From Spirochaetota bacterium (GTDB lineage: Bacteria; Spirochaetota; Spirochaetia; Treponematales; Treponemataceae), in NCBI GenBank assembly GCA_022704725.1, contig JAKJFV010000056.1, positions 1 through 8,265 on the forward strand: a DNA stretch of 8,265 nucleotides. The letters run 5' to 3'. How positions within the stretch are numbered: position 1 is the first letter of the stretch; each line of letters opens with the position of its first letter. A program made the translations under genes and the position numbers. The notes beneath the pieces were generated by a model. The model ran no database searches. It saw nothing but the letters and a program-made list of their open reading frames with translations, and was not told the DNA's origin. Of this stretch, positions 1-7,001 are shown in pieces.

Positions 1-568
1 TGTCGACGATTAGTGTATCATAACCGTTTTTCTTTGCATAATCCCGTGCATTTTTTGCAACACGAACGGCATCTTTAGTATCTTCTTTATAAACAGGAAT
101 GCCGATTTTCTGACCAAGAATGCTTAACTGCTCAACGGCTGCAGGCCGTACAAGATCGCATGCGGCTAAAACAGGTTTTCGGCCCTGCTTTAGAAGACGG
201 GCCGCGAGTTTCGCAGCACTCGTAGTTTTACCGGAACCCTGCAAACCCAAAAAGAGAATCACAGACTGAGTATCTGGGCCCTTAAGCTTTAGGTCCTGTT
301 TTTGGTCGCCCAAAAGAGATATAATTTTGTCATAAACAATTTTTATGAACTGCTGCCCCGGATCTACAGAACGCAGAACCTTTTCGCCCTTAGCTTCCTC
401 TATGGTGCTGTTGACAAAACGTCTTACAACACGCAGGTTAACATCGGCTTCGAGTAGAGCAATTTTAATACTTTCTACAGCTTCTTCAATATTTTTTTCT
501 GATATAGATGCTTTTCCGGTTATACGTGTAAAAACGTCCGAAAAGGTATTTGTAATTTTTTCCAGCAT
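1..568 (-). CDS. ffh: Signal recognition particle protein Ffh (5' part, truncated by window edge)
   Basis: Ffh is the GTPase of the bacterial signal recognition particle. With 4.5S RNA it binds signal sequences of nascent membrane proteins and docks ribosomes on FtsY at the membrane. The 189 visible residues cover the N domain and the start of the G domain: the ALLEADVN motif at about 37-44, the P-loop GLQGSGKTT at 108-116, the DLVRPAA motif at 138-144, and the start of the DTAGR motif at the window edge (LIVD, then an A that fits Thr). The M-domain, which binds RNA and signal peptides, would lie beyond base 1. FtsY shares the NG fold, but the protein starts directly with the N domain, and its P-loop and ALLEADVN motifs read as Ffh. 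The ATG at 568 is chosen because no other start codon in this frame lies close upstream. It is the last visible gene of the ndk-gpsA-ffh run. Confidence 0.96.
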   Translation of the reverse strand, partial: MLEKITNTFSDVFTRITGKASISEKNIEEAVESIKIALLEADVNLRVVRRFVNSTIEEAKGEKVLRSVDPGQQFIKIVYDKIISLLGDQKQDLKLKGPDTQSVILFLGLQGSGKTTSAAKLAARLLKQGRKPVLAACDLVRPAAVEQLSILGQKIGIPVYKEDTKDAVRVAKNARDYAKKNGYDTLIVD

Positions 569-572
569 AGGC

Positions 573-1619
573 TTAGCGCAAGACCTCCTTTAAAAAGTCT
601 ACAGGTTCAATTTCTTTATTCAATATTTTATATAAGCCATTACAGATCGGCAGTTTTATATTTCTGTCTGAGGCAATCTGCTGAATATATTTACAGGCAA
701 CAGCACCCTCAGGAAGGTATCCAATTTCAGAAATTCTCGAGATTAGATCATCAAGGCTTGAAAAATTTTCTAAAATCTTTTTATTTATAATGTCATGACC
801 GAATCTTCTGTTTCTTCCGTACTTACTGCGGCAGGTAACATCCAGATCCCCTACTCCTGCAATCGAAGTAAAGGTTTCTGAATGCGTAGCCCCCATGGCA
901 AAGCCGAGTGTTTGTATTTCATTTAAACCTGCAGCAAGAAGTAATGACTCGGTATTATCACCGAAAAAGTCTGAATTCTGTGCAACAGCATCAAGACAGC
1001 CGAAAACGACAGCAACAACATTTTTCGCAGCTGCGCATATCTGAACACCAATGACATCAAGACTTGAAAAGACCATGAGGCTTTGAGTTTTAAGAAGTTC
1101 TCTAAATCGAATAGTATTTTTAGGATTTTCACTTGCGGCAATTAGTCCGGTTAACTTACCCATAGCAACTTCTTCAGCATGGCTCGGTCCGGATATGTAA
1201 ACAAGAGCTTTTTTATATGAGGGAGGAAGAACTTCTTCCAGGGTTTCAGTTATAAGTTTAGGTCCGTCCTTTGCAGGAACAAAACCCTTTGTTAAAATAC
1301 CAATACACGTTGATCCGTCGGCAATAGACGGTACACTGAGCAGTTGAGCAACGGTTCCTGCAAGGTATAAAGACGGGCTTGCAAGAATAAGAAATTCCTT
1401 TTGAGAAGCCGCCTTTTGAATATTCTGCGTCGCAGTTACATTTTGAGAAAGAGAGAAACCTTCCAAAAATTTAAAATTTTCGTGTTTTTCATTTATTCCT
1501 TCAACAACGTCTGCTTCCATAGCCCAAATTTCTACAGAATGACCCTCTTTAGCTAAAGCATGTGCTATGGCAGTACCCCATGCACCGGCTCCAATTACAC
1601 CAATATTCTTGCTTTCCAT
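573..1619 (-). CDS. gpsA: NAD(P)-dependent glycerol-3-phosphate dehydrogenase
   Basis: This cytosolic enzyme reduces dihydroxyacetone phosphate to sn-glycerol-3-phosphate, the backbone for phospholipids. The 348 residues match the usual bacterial length (about 330-350). The N-terminal Rossmann fold shows GxGxxG as GAGAWG at 10-15, with TKG at 110-112 and GPSHAEEVA at 144-152. The helical C-terminal domain has QICAAAKNV with the expected catalytic Lys at 199, GVGDLDVTC at 255-263, and the substrate-phosphate motif GRNRRFG at 268-274. One oddity: the stretch that usually reads TRGLxE reads AAGLNE here (229-234). Start choice: AGAGG at 1626-1630 lies 6 nt before the ATG. The gene follows ndk by 62 bases with no clear terminator, and precedes ffh by 4 bases. 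Confidence 0.97.
   Translation of the reverse strand: MESKNIGVIGAGAWGTAIAHALAKEGHSVEIWAMEADVVEGINEKHENFKFLEGFSLSQNVTATQNIQKAASQKEFLILASPSLYLAGTVAQLLSVPSIADGSTCIGILTKGFVPAKDGPKLITETLEEVLPPSYKKALVYISGPSHAEEVAMGKLTGLIAASENPKNTIRFRELLKTQSLMVFSSLDVIGVQICAAAKNVVAVVFGCLDAVAQNSDFFGDNTESLLLAAGLNEIQTLGFAMGATHSETFTSIAGVGDLDVTCRSKYGRNRRFGHDIINKKILENFSSLDDLISRISEIGYLPEGAVACKYIQQIASDRNIKLPICNGLYKILNKEIEPVDFLKEVLR
584..589 (-). promoter_or_regulatory. Ribosome-binding site of ffh inside the 3' end of gpsA
   Basis: On the minus strand AGGAGG overlaps the Lys-Glu-Val codons of the gpsA C-terminus (KEVLR, stop). The spacing to the ffh ATG is 15 nt, longer than the usual 5-10. No in-frame alternative start sits nearer, and the TTG at 581-579 is out of frame. 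Ribosomes finishing gpsA would therefore cover the ffh initiation site, which suggests translational coupling. Confidence 0.6.
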
Positions 1620-1681
1620 CTTCTACCTCTTGTTAAAACCTTTTGTCTCATACAGGTAAACCAATAAACTCTCTTTATACC

Positions 1682-2119
1682 TTAGTACCGGACACAGACA
1701 CTATCTGCGCATAGTTCTTCGGGTTTAAAAAATAAGCTGATCTCCCGCTCTGCACTCTCTTTAGAATCTGAGGCATGAATAATATTATGCGGTGTATGAC
1801 AGCAATAATCCCCCCGGATAGTTCCAGGAGAAGCTTCGGTAACTATTGTACTTCCAGTCAATTTTCTCACCAAAGTCACGCAATCATCCGACTGCCAAAC
1901 CATCGCAATAACAGGGCCTGATGTTATATACTGAATTAACGTATCATAAAAAGGACGGCCTTCATGTTCCGCATAATGGGTTTTAGCAAGCTCAAGCGAC
2001 ATATTGAGCATCTTTACGCCCACAAGACGTAAACCTTTTCTTTCAAGCCGGGATATTACTTCTCCTGCAATTCTTCGATTAACGGTGCCTGGTTTCAGCA
2101 TGACAAAACAGCGTTCCAT
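1682..2119 (-). CDS. ndk: Nucleoside diphosphate kinase
   Basis: Ndk moves the gamma-phosphate of ATP onto other nucleoside diphosphates through a phospho-histidine intermediate, balancing NTP and dNTP pools. The 145 residues match the family length. All key residues of the well-studied human enzyme can be placed with a constant offset of -3: K9, Y49, R85, T91, R102, N112 and the phosphorylated H115 in NIIHASDS (112-119). The first loop reads KPGTV instead of the usual KPDAV, a small deviation. GGAGG at 2130-2134 stands 10 nt before the ATG. An extended -10 promoter lies just upstream, divergent from the YihY-family gene. The function fits with pyrG and guaA across the divergent promoter, whose CTP and GMP output feeds the same pools. 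Confidence 0.97.
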   Translation of the reverse strand: MERCFVMLKPGTVNRRIAGEVISRLERKGLRLVGVKMLNMSLELAKTHYAEHEGRPFYDTLIQYITSGPVIAMVWQSDDCVTLVRKLTGSTIVTEASPGTIRGDYCCHTPHNIIHASDSKESAEREISLFFKPEELCADSVCVRY

Positions 2120-2152
2120 AATTAATAATCCTCCACTAATGTAGCAAAGTAG

Positions 2153-2161
2153 ACTATATCA
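2153..2161 (-). promoter_or_regulatory. Candidate extended -10 promoter for ndk (gpsA, ffh)
   Basis: The minus strand reads TGATATAGT: a TGn extension plus TATAGT (5 of 6 to TATAAT). No good -35 is seen at 17-18 bp, which is tolerated by extended -10 promoters. Transcription would start near 2146, giving a leader of about 26 nt that includes the ndk ribosome-binding site. It lies back to back with the promoter at 2177-2185. Confidence 0.5.
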
Positions 2162-2176
2162 TAAATGTTTTTTTTC

Positions 2177-2185
2177 TGCTATACT
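2177..2185 (+). promoter_or_regulatory. Candidate extended -10 promoter for the YihY-CNB gene
   Basis: TGCTATACT is a TGn extension plus TATACT (5 of 6 to TATAAT). No convincing -35 is present. The expected start point, about 7 nt downstream, falls at about 2191-2193, on or beside the ATG of the following gene. That gene has no Shine-Dalgarno sequence, so the mRNA may be leaderless. Confidence 0.5.
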
Positions 2186-2192
2186 TAGCTTT

Positions 2193-3488
2193 ATGAAGAA
2201 AAAAATATCAGCAGCAGCAGTGCTGCAGAGCTTCTTCTTATGCGGAAAACTTTTTATTAAGAATAATCTATATACACATGCATCAGCCTGCTCGCTCGGT
2301 TTTCTTTTCTCAATTATTCCCCTGCTTATGCTCATATTGATAGTTCTCATTCGAGTTTTCCATACCACGCCCGATATTCTTTTTAGTTTAATAGACACTC
2401 AAGCTATATTTCTCGACACCGGTAAAGCACACAATCTCATAGAAAACCTGCTTTTTACAAAAAAAATTGGAGCGCTTGAAGTCTCATTATCAATCTTTCT
2501 TGTCTGGATGTCACAGCGCTTCTTTTTTTCAATAGCTGCTGCAGTAAAAAGTATTTTTCACAGCACAGTTAAGAAAAAGGGGGCAATTTCCAATGCGTTT
2601 GTCTTTCTTGGAGAAATTCTTATCGTTATAAGCATTGCACTTCTTTTATTTGTTTCAACTGCTGTTGTTTCATTTTTTTCAAGTTCTTTAAGCTCGGCAC
2701 CTTTTATTCTGCGTTTTATACCTGAGTCCCTGAGAACTTTTTTTCTTACGCTCGGTATTAAACTTGCCAAATTTCTTCCGCAACTTGTAATTTTTGTTAT
2801 TGTAATTCTGGTATTTCGTTTTGTTTCCGGAACAAAGCCGTCCTGGTTTACCTGCCTTGTATTTTCAGCCGGCTGTGTAATAAGTATTGTAATTATTCAA
2901 TTCTTCTTTTCATTTTTTCTTATTACATACCGCTACAATCTGATATATGGAATACTCAGCAGCCTGATTGTTTTACTGCTCGAAGTTTTTTCTTTTTTCA
3001 TTATTTTTCTTATTAGCGCTCAGATGATTTACATAATCCAATTTTTTGATACACTGCTTTTAGCAGAATTATTCCTGCTTCCGGACAGAAATACTACCAA
3101 TCTCCTTAAAACTCTGGAAAGATATCTATTTATGAATTCCAGGAATAGACCGGTAAAAAGCCCGAATTATAGTACTATTACGAAGGGTACTTCTCTATTC
3201 TCCGAAGGAGATTCAAGCAGTGAGGCATATTTCATTTTTTCAGGTACTGTTGAACTATCAACACAAAACTACACCCGCTATTTGGAAAGCGGAAACTTTT
3301 TTGGGGAAATATCCAGTTTTTTCCATCAAAATCGTATATTTTCGGCTAAGGCTTATACCGACATCTGTATTCTGACAGTCTCAAGGGATGCTTTTTCCAC
3401 ACTGATAACGTCACAACCTGAAGCTGCCCGGAAACTAATTTCATTAGTTTCCGAATACTCAAGTCATATTTATGGACGAAAAGACTAG
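2193..3488 (+). CDS. YihY/BrkB-family membrane protein with C-terminal cyclic-nucleotide-binding-like domain
   Basis: This 431-residue protein joins two modules. Residues about 10-300 are a YihY/BrkB-type integral membrane domain (formerly mis-annotated as ribonuclease BN). About six hydrophobic segments lie near 34-55, 95-120, 137-162, 195-213, 219-244 and 255-285, and the family-like YNLIYGILSS motif is at 248-257. Its molecular role is not established. Residues about 327-420 look like a cNMP-binding beta-barrel: an EGD turn at 338-340, a phosphate-binding-cassette-like FGEIS at 370-374, and an Arg at 381 spaced from Glu372 as in protein kinase A. The small residues after that Arg are replaced (RIFSA), so ligand binding is uncertain. 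Usual YihY proteins lack this tail. No Shine-Dalgarno precedes the ATG. The start is supported by the hydrophilic N-terminus and the family-like first helix. The domain assignment is firm for the membrane part and good for the tail. Confidence 0.85.
   Translation: MKKKISAAAVLQSFFLCGKLFIKNNLYTHASACSLGFLFSIIPLLMLILIVLIRVFHTTPDILFSLIDTQAIFLDTGKAHNLIENLLFTKKIGALEVSLSIFLVWMSQRFFFSIAAAVKSIFHSTVKKKGAISNAFVFLGEILIVISIALLLFVSTAVVSFFSSSLSSAPFILRFIPESLRTFFLTLGIKLAKFLPQLVIFVIVILVFRFVSGTKPSWFTCLVFSAGCVISIVIIQFFFSFFLITYRYNLIYGILSSLIVLLLEVFSFFIIFLISAQMIYIIQFFDTLLLAELFLLPDRNTTNLLKTLERYLFMNSRNRPVKSPNYSTITKGTSLFSEGDSSSEAYFIFSGTVELSTQNYTRYLESGNFFGEISSFFHQNRIFSAKAYTDICILTVSRDAFSTLITSQPEAARKLISLVSEYSSHIYGRKD
3429..3453. 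repeat. Perfect 11-bp inverted repeat in the 3' end of the YihY-CNB gene
   Basis: CGGAAACTAAT and ATTAGTTTCCG pair perfectly around a TTC loop. The dyad lies inside the last codons of the upstream gene, about 20 bp before the putative pyrG -35 and about 67 bp before the expected pyrG start point. It has no U-tract, so it is not a normal terminator. An operator or an mRNA hairpin are both possible. Confidence 0.6.
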
Positions 3489-3501
3489 ATTTTGGTATAA
3501 T
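3473..3501 (+). promoter_or_regulatory. Candidate promoter of pyrG-guaA
   Basis: A perfect TATAAT at 3496-3501 is preceded by TGG, making an extended -10, and by TGGACG at 3473-3478 (4 of 6 to TTGACA) with a 17-bp spacer. The -35 overlaps the end of the upstream gene. The expected start near 3508 would give a leader of about 45 nt to the pyrG ATG. Confidence 0.7.
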
Positions 3502-3552
3502 CAGCACTAATTTTATTAAACATTCAGCTGTATGCTGGAAGATGGAGATATC

Positions 3553-5163
3553 ATGACCAAGTATGTGTTTGTTACAGGCGGTGTTGTATCCGGACTAGGA
3601 AAAGGCATTGCAGCGGCATCTTTAGGGTTAATACTAAAAAGCCGCGGACTGAACGTAATCAACCAGAAATTTGATCCGTACCTGAACATAGATCCTGGAA
3701 CAATGAATCCCTGTCAGCATGGAGAAGTATTTGTTACCGATGACGGGGCAGAAACAGATCTTGATCTTGGTCATTATGAGCGTTTTACCGATGCAGCACT
3801 CTCTCAAAGCAGTAATACTACAGCAGGCCGTGTCTACCTGACAATATTAAATCGCGAACGTGAAGGCGGATACGAAGGCGGTACCGTACAGGTTATTCCA
3901 AACGTAACAGATGAAATTCGCAAAAGAATTCTTCTGCCGGCACAGGAAACCAATGCCGATGTCATTATTACAGAAATCGGCGGTACTGTGGGCGACATTG
4001 AATCACTGCCGTTTATTGAAGCTATCAGGCAAATTAAGTATGAAGTCGGTATAGAAAACTGCGCATATATCCATTTGACACTTTTACCATACATGAAAAA
4101 GGCTCAGGAGCTTAAATCAAAACCGACACAGCACAGCGTAAAGGATCTTCAAGGCTTAGGTATTCAGCCGGATATTATTATGCTTCGAAGTGAAATGCCG
4201 GTAGATTTTTCCACAAAAGAGAAACTGGCACTTTTTTGCAATGTTGCAACAGATTGTATTATTCAAAACCTAAATGCAAAATCCATCTATGAAGTTCCGC
4301 TCATGATGGAAAAAGAAGGTCTTGGAAAGGCTGTCTGCAAGTGTCTGGGTATAGAAAACAAAGAAACGAACCTTAAAGAATGGGAAAAAATTGTATACAA
4401 ATTATACAATTCAAAAAAACAGGTTAACATAGCTCTTGTTGGAAAATATACAGAACTTCACGATGCATATCTTTCTGTTGTTGAGTCATTGACGCATGCA
4501 GGAATATTCAATGATGCAGAAGTTGTCATTGATTGGATCTCATCAGAAAAAATTACCGGTGATGCAGCCGCAAAAAAACTGCTGTCCGGAGCAGACGGAA
4601 TTATTGTTCCTGGCGGGTTCGGGGACCGCGGCATTGAAGGTATGATTGCAACTGCAAAATATGCCCGTGAAAACAAGGTGCCTTATTTTGGTATCTGTCT
4701 CGGCATGCAGATAATGGTAATTGAATATGCACGTAATGTACTGAACTTAAAAAAAGCAAATTCAACCGAGATGGATAAAAACACACCTCATCCTGTTATT
4801 GATCTTATGCCCGACCAAAACGGCGTTATTCTTGGAGGAACATTACGACTCGGGAAATACGAATGTACCCTCTCAAAAGACAGTATCGCGCAAAAAGCCT
4901 ATAAAAATCCGTTAATATGGGAAAGACACCGGCATCGGTATGAATTCAATAATGTTTATAGAGAACAATTTACGAAAAGCACAATGAAAATCGCCGGAAT
5001 AAATTCGGAAAGAAATCTTGTTGAAATTGTAGAACTTGATAAAACGGAAAAACACCCCTGGATGCTGGGAGTTCAGTTTCATCCGGAATTTAAATCCCGC
5101 CCGGACAGAGCACACCCCCTATTCCGAGACTTTATTAAAGCATCTTTAGAAGGAAAAAAATGA
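3553..5163 (+). CDS. pyrG: CTP synthase (glutamine-hydrolysing)
   Basis: PyrG aminates UTP to CTP using ATP and ammonia released from glutamine. The 536 residues match the family (about 530-550). The synthetase domain comes first: VTGGVVSGLGKG with the P-loop Lys at 17, then DPGTMNPCQHGEVFVTDDG at 47-65. The class I glutamine amidotransferase domain follows from about 290: PGGFGDRG at 353-360, nucleophile Cys382 in GICLGMQ, and His510 and Glu512 in GVQFHPEF. I chose the ATG at 3553 because the family starts at MTKYxFVTGG and GGAG at 3544-3547 stands 5 nt before it. An in-frame ATG at 3532 would add seven residues not typical of the family. The gene has its own extended -10 promoter. The stop overlaps the guaA start by 4 bases, so the two are translationally coupled. 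Confidence 0.98.
   Translation: MTKYVFVTGGVVSGLGKGIAAASLGLILKSRGLNVINQKFDPYLNIDPGTMNPCQHGEVFVTDDGAETDLDLGHYERFTDAALSQSSNTTAGRVYLTILNREREGGYEGGTVQVIPNVTDEIRKRILLPAQETNADVIITEIGGTVGDIESLPFIEAIRQIKYEVGIENCAYIHLTLLPYMKKAQELKSKPTQHSVKDLQGLGIQPDIIMLRSEMPVDFSTKEKLALFCNVATDCIIQNLNAKSIYEVPLMMEKEGLGKAVCKCLGIENKETNLKEWEKIVYKLYNSKKQVNIALVGKYTELHDAYLSVVESLTHAGIFNDAEVVIDWISSEKITGDAAAKKLLSGADGIIVPGGFGDRGIEGMIATAKYARENKVPYFGICLGMQIMVIEYARNVLNLKKANSTEMDKNTPHPVIDLMPDQNGVILGGTLRLGKYECTLSKDSIAQKAYKNPLIWERHRHRYEFNNVYREQFTKSTMKIAGINSERNLVEIVELDKTEKHPWMLGVQFHPEFKSRPDRAHPLFRDFIKASLEGKK
4389..4411. repeat. 9-bp perfect inverted repeat between the two domains of pyrG
   Basis: AATTGTATA and TATACAATT flank the loop CAAAT. 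They fall at about residues 279-287, in the linker between the synthetase and amidotransferase domains. The stem is AT-rich and could be chance. An RNA hairpin that slows ribosomes at the domain boundary is a speculative alternative. Confidence 0.35.
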
Positions 5164-7001
5164 GAGACAGTATTATTGTATTAGATTTCGGAAGCCAGTA
5201 TGCACATTTAATTGCAAAAAGATTCCGCCTTTTGGGTTATTATTCAGAAATTGCTTCACCCGGCACTTCAATTGAACATTTACATCATGCTAAAGGCATT
5301 GTATTTTCAGGGGGGCCTTCATCGGTATACGAAGAAAATGTTCCCGAGTTCAACAGTGAAATTCTAACACTTCCCGTACCAATACTCGGTCTTTGTTACG
5401 GGCACCAGCTTTTAGCTAAAGAATGCGGGGCAGAAGTTGGAAAAGCTCCTGTAGGAGAATTCGGCATTGCACAACTTCAAAAAAATAAAGAAACAGAATG
5501 CCCCCTATTTAAGGACATTGACCTGCCGGCGCAGGTATGGATGAGCCATAAGGATGCCGTTTTAAGTTTAGCACAAGGGTTTGAACAGGCTGCCTATACA
5601 AAAGACTGCCCTTACGCCGCTGTTCAGAATTTAGAAAAAAAACGTTTTGGACTCCAGTTTCATGTAGAAGTAAAAGATACTCCCTGTGGAAACGACATTT
5701 TTAAGAATTTTGCTTCTTTTTGCGGAATGGAAAAAAACTGGGATCAAAGTACAGTTCTGGATGTGATTATTGAACAGATTAAAACTGATTCCCGCGATAA
5801 AAAAGTTTTATTATTTTTATCAGGCGGAGTTGATTCAACTGTTGCATTTGCATTATTAAATAGGGCCCTTGGGCAGGAGCGTGTGTTAGGACTCCATATT
5901 GATAACGGCTTTATGAGAAAGAATGAAAGTAAAATTATAGAACAGCGATATAAGGCTGCTGGCTTCACAAACTTTATTGTTGAAGATGCAGCAGAGTCCT
6001 TTTTAAAAGCAATCAATAAACTTATTGATCCCCAGCTAAAAAGAAAGGCAGTCGGTGAAAATTTTATAGCTGTCCGCAATGAAGTAACAAAACGGTTGAG
6101 CCTCGCAGACTCACAGTGGCTTTTAGCACAGGGAACTCTTTACCCCGATATAATTGAATCCGGCGGAACAAAGAATTCTCATGTAATTAAAACCCATCAT
6201 AATCGAGTAGAAGGCATTCAGGCATTAATAGCAAAAGGCTTAATAATCGAGCCTCTTAAAGATTTATATAAAGATGAAGTACGTGAAATTGGGAAAAAAA
6301 TTGGATTAAGTGATGAACTTGTAATGAGACATCCGTTTCCCGGCCCGGGACTATCAATTAATGTTTTATGTAATTCCGGGGTACTTTCATCAGAAGAAGA
6401 AAGAGAATTTGCCCGGGCAGAGAAAAAAGTTACTTCTATAGATTTCGCCGCCCTCTTCCCTGCTATACCGGTTAATTCTGTAAAAACATCTATACTGCCG
6501 GTTAAATCTGTCGGTGTACAGGGAGATTTTAGAACCTACCGCTTTCCTGCAGTCTTAAGTTTTTCAAAAGATATTCCTGATTGGGATTTGTTAGAAAATG
6601 CATCTTCATATATAACTAACACAGTTTCAGACGTCAACAGAACAGTAATAACCTTATGGGAGAAACCGCACTGTTCGATTCAGGAAGGATATTGCGATCA
6701 AAATGCGCTGGATCAGACAAGGGAAGCTGATGCTGTTATTCTTGAAGAACTAAAAAAATCTTCGTGGTATAAAAAAATCTTCCAGCATCTAACAATTCAC
6801 ACAACATATGCGTCGCAAGAAGGTCACTGTTCGTTCATTTTGCGCCCTGTGGTTTCGGAAGATGTTATGACAGCACGATTCGCACACCTTGATTGGACCG
6901 TATTGAATACTATTATTGAACGCCTTAAAAAACTTGATTATGTTGATGCGCTGTTCTATGATATAACCAATAAACCGCCTGCAACATTCGGATGGGAATA
7001 A
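5160..7001 (+). CDS. guaA: GMP synthase (glutamine-hydrolysing), long form
   Basis: GuaA converts XMP to GMP with ATP and glutamine-derived ammonia. Domains in order: glutamine amidotransferase at 1-190 (nucleophile Cys79 in LGLCYGHQ, His168, Glu170); ATP pyrophosphatase from about 200 (PP-loop SGGVDST 221-227, HIDNGFMRKNES 246-257, RHPFPGPGL 390-398); then a dimerisation region ending in KPPATFGWE. At 613 residues it is about 90 longer than the E. coli enzyme (525). The extra length sits in the C-terminal part, where two related dimerisation modules appear (about 401-502 and 514-613), as in human GMP synthetase. The catalytic His motif reads FHVEV instead of the usual FHPEV. The ATG overlaps the pyrG stop as ATGA, and AAGGA at 5150-5154 is the ribosome-binding site. 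The TAA is followed at once by a strong hairpin. Confidence 0.97.
   Translation: MRDSIIVLDFGSQYAHLIAKRFRLLGYYSEIASPGTSIEHLHHAKGIVFSGGPSSVYEENVPEFNSEILTLPVPILGLCYGHQLLAKECGAEVGKAPVGEFGIAQLQKNKETECPLFKDIDLPAQVWMSHKDAVLSLAQGFEQAAYTKDCPYAAVQNLEKKRFGLQFHVEVKDTPCGNDIFKNFASFCGMEKNWDQSTVLDVIIEQIKTDSRDKKVLLFLSGGVDSTVAFALLNRALGQERVLGLHIDNGFMRKNESKIIEQRYKAAGFTNFIVEDAAESFLKAINKLIDPQLKRKAVGENFIAVRNEVTKRLSLADSQWLLAQGTLYPDIIESGGTKNSHVIKTHHNRVEGIQALIAKGLIIEPLKDLYKDEVREIGKKIGLSDELVMRHPFPGPGLSINVLCNSGVLSSEEEREFARAEKKVTSIDFAALFPAIPVNSVKTSILPVKSVGVQGDFRTYRFPAVLSFSKDIPDWDLLENASSYITNTVSDVNRTVITLWEKPHCSIQEGYCDQNALDQTREADAVILEELKKSSWYKKIFQHLTIHTTYASQEGHCSFILRPVVSEDVMTARFAHLDWTVLNTIIERLKKLDYVDALFYDITNKPPATFGWE

Noticed and set aside
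345..593. 82-residue plus-strand ORF
   Set aside because: It is antisense to the well-supported ffh start and the gpsA end, with low-complexity serine-rich composition typical of shadow frames.
1620..1681. Separate gpsA promoter between ndk and gpsA
   Set aside because: A TATAAA lies near the ndk stop on the minus strand, but it has no TGn extension and no fitting -35. I cannot support it beyond the AT-rich background.
3532..3552. Upstream ATG for pyrG adding MLEDGDI
   Set aside because: The family begins at MTKYxFVTGG, and the GGAG motif at 3544-3547 is correctly placed for the ATG at 3553 and poorly for 3532.
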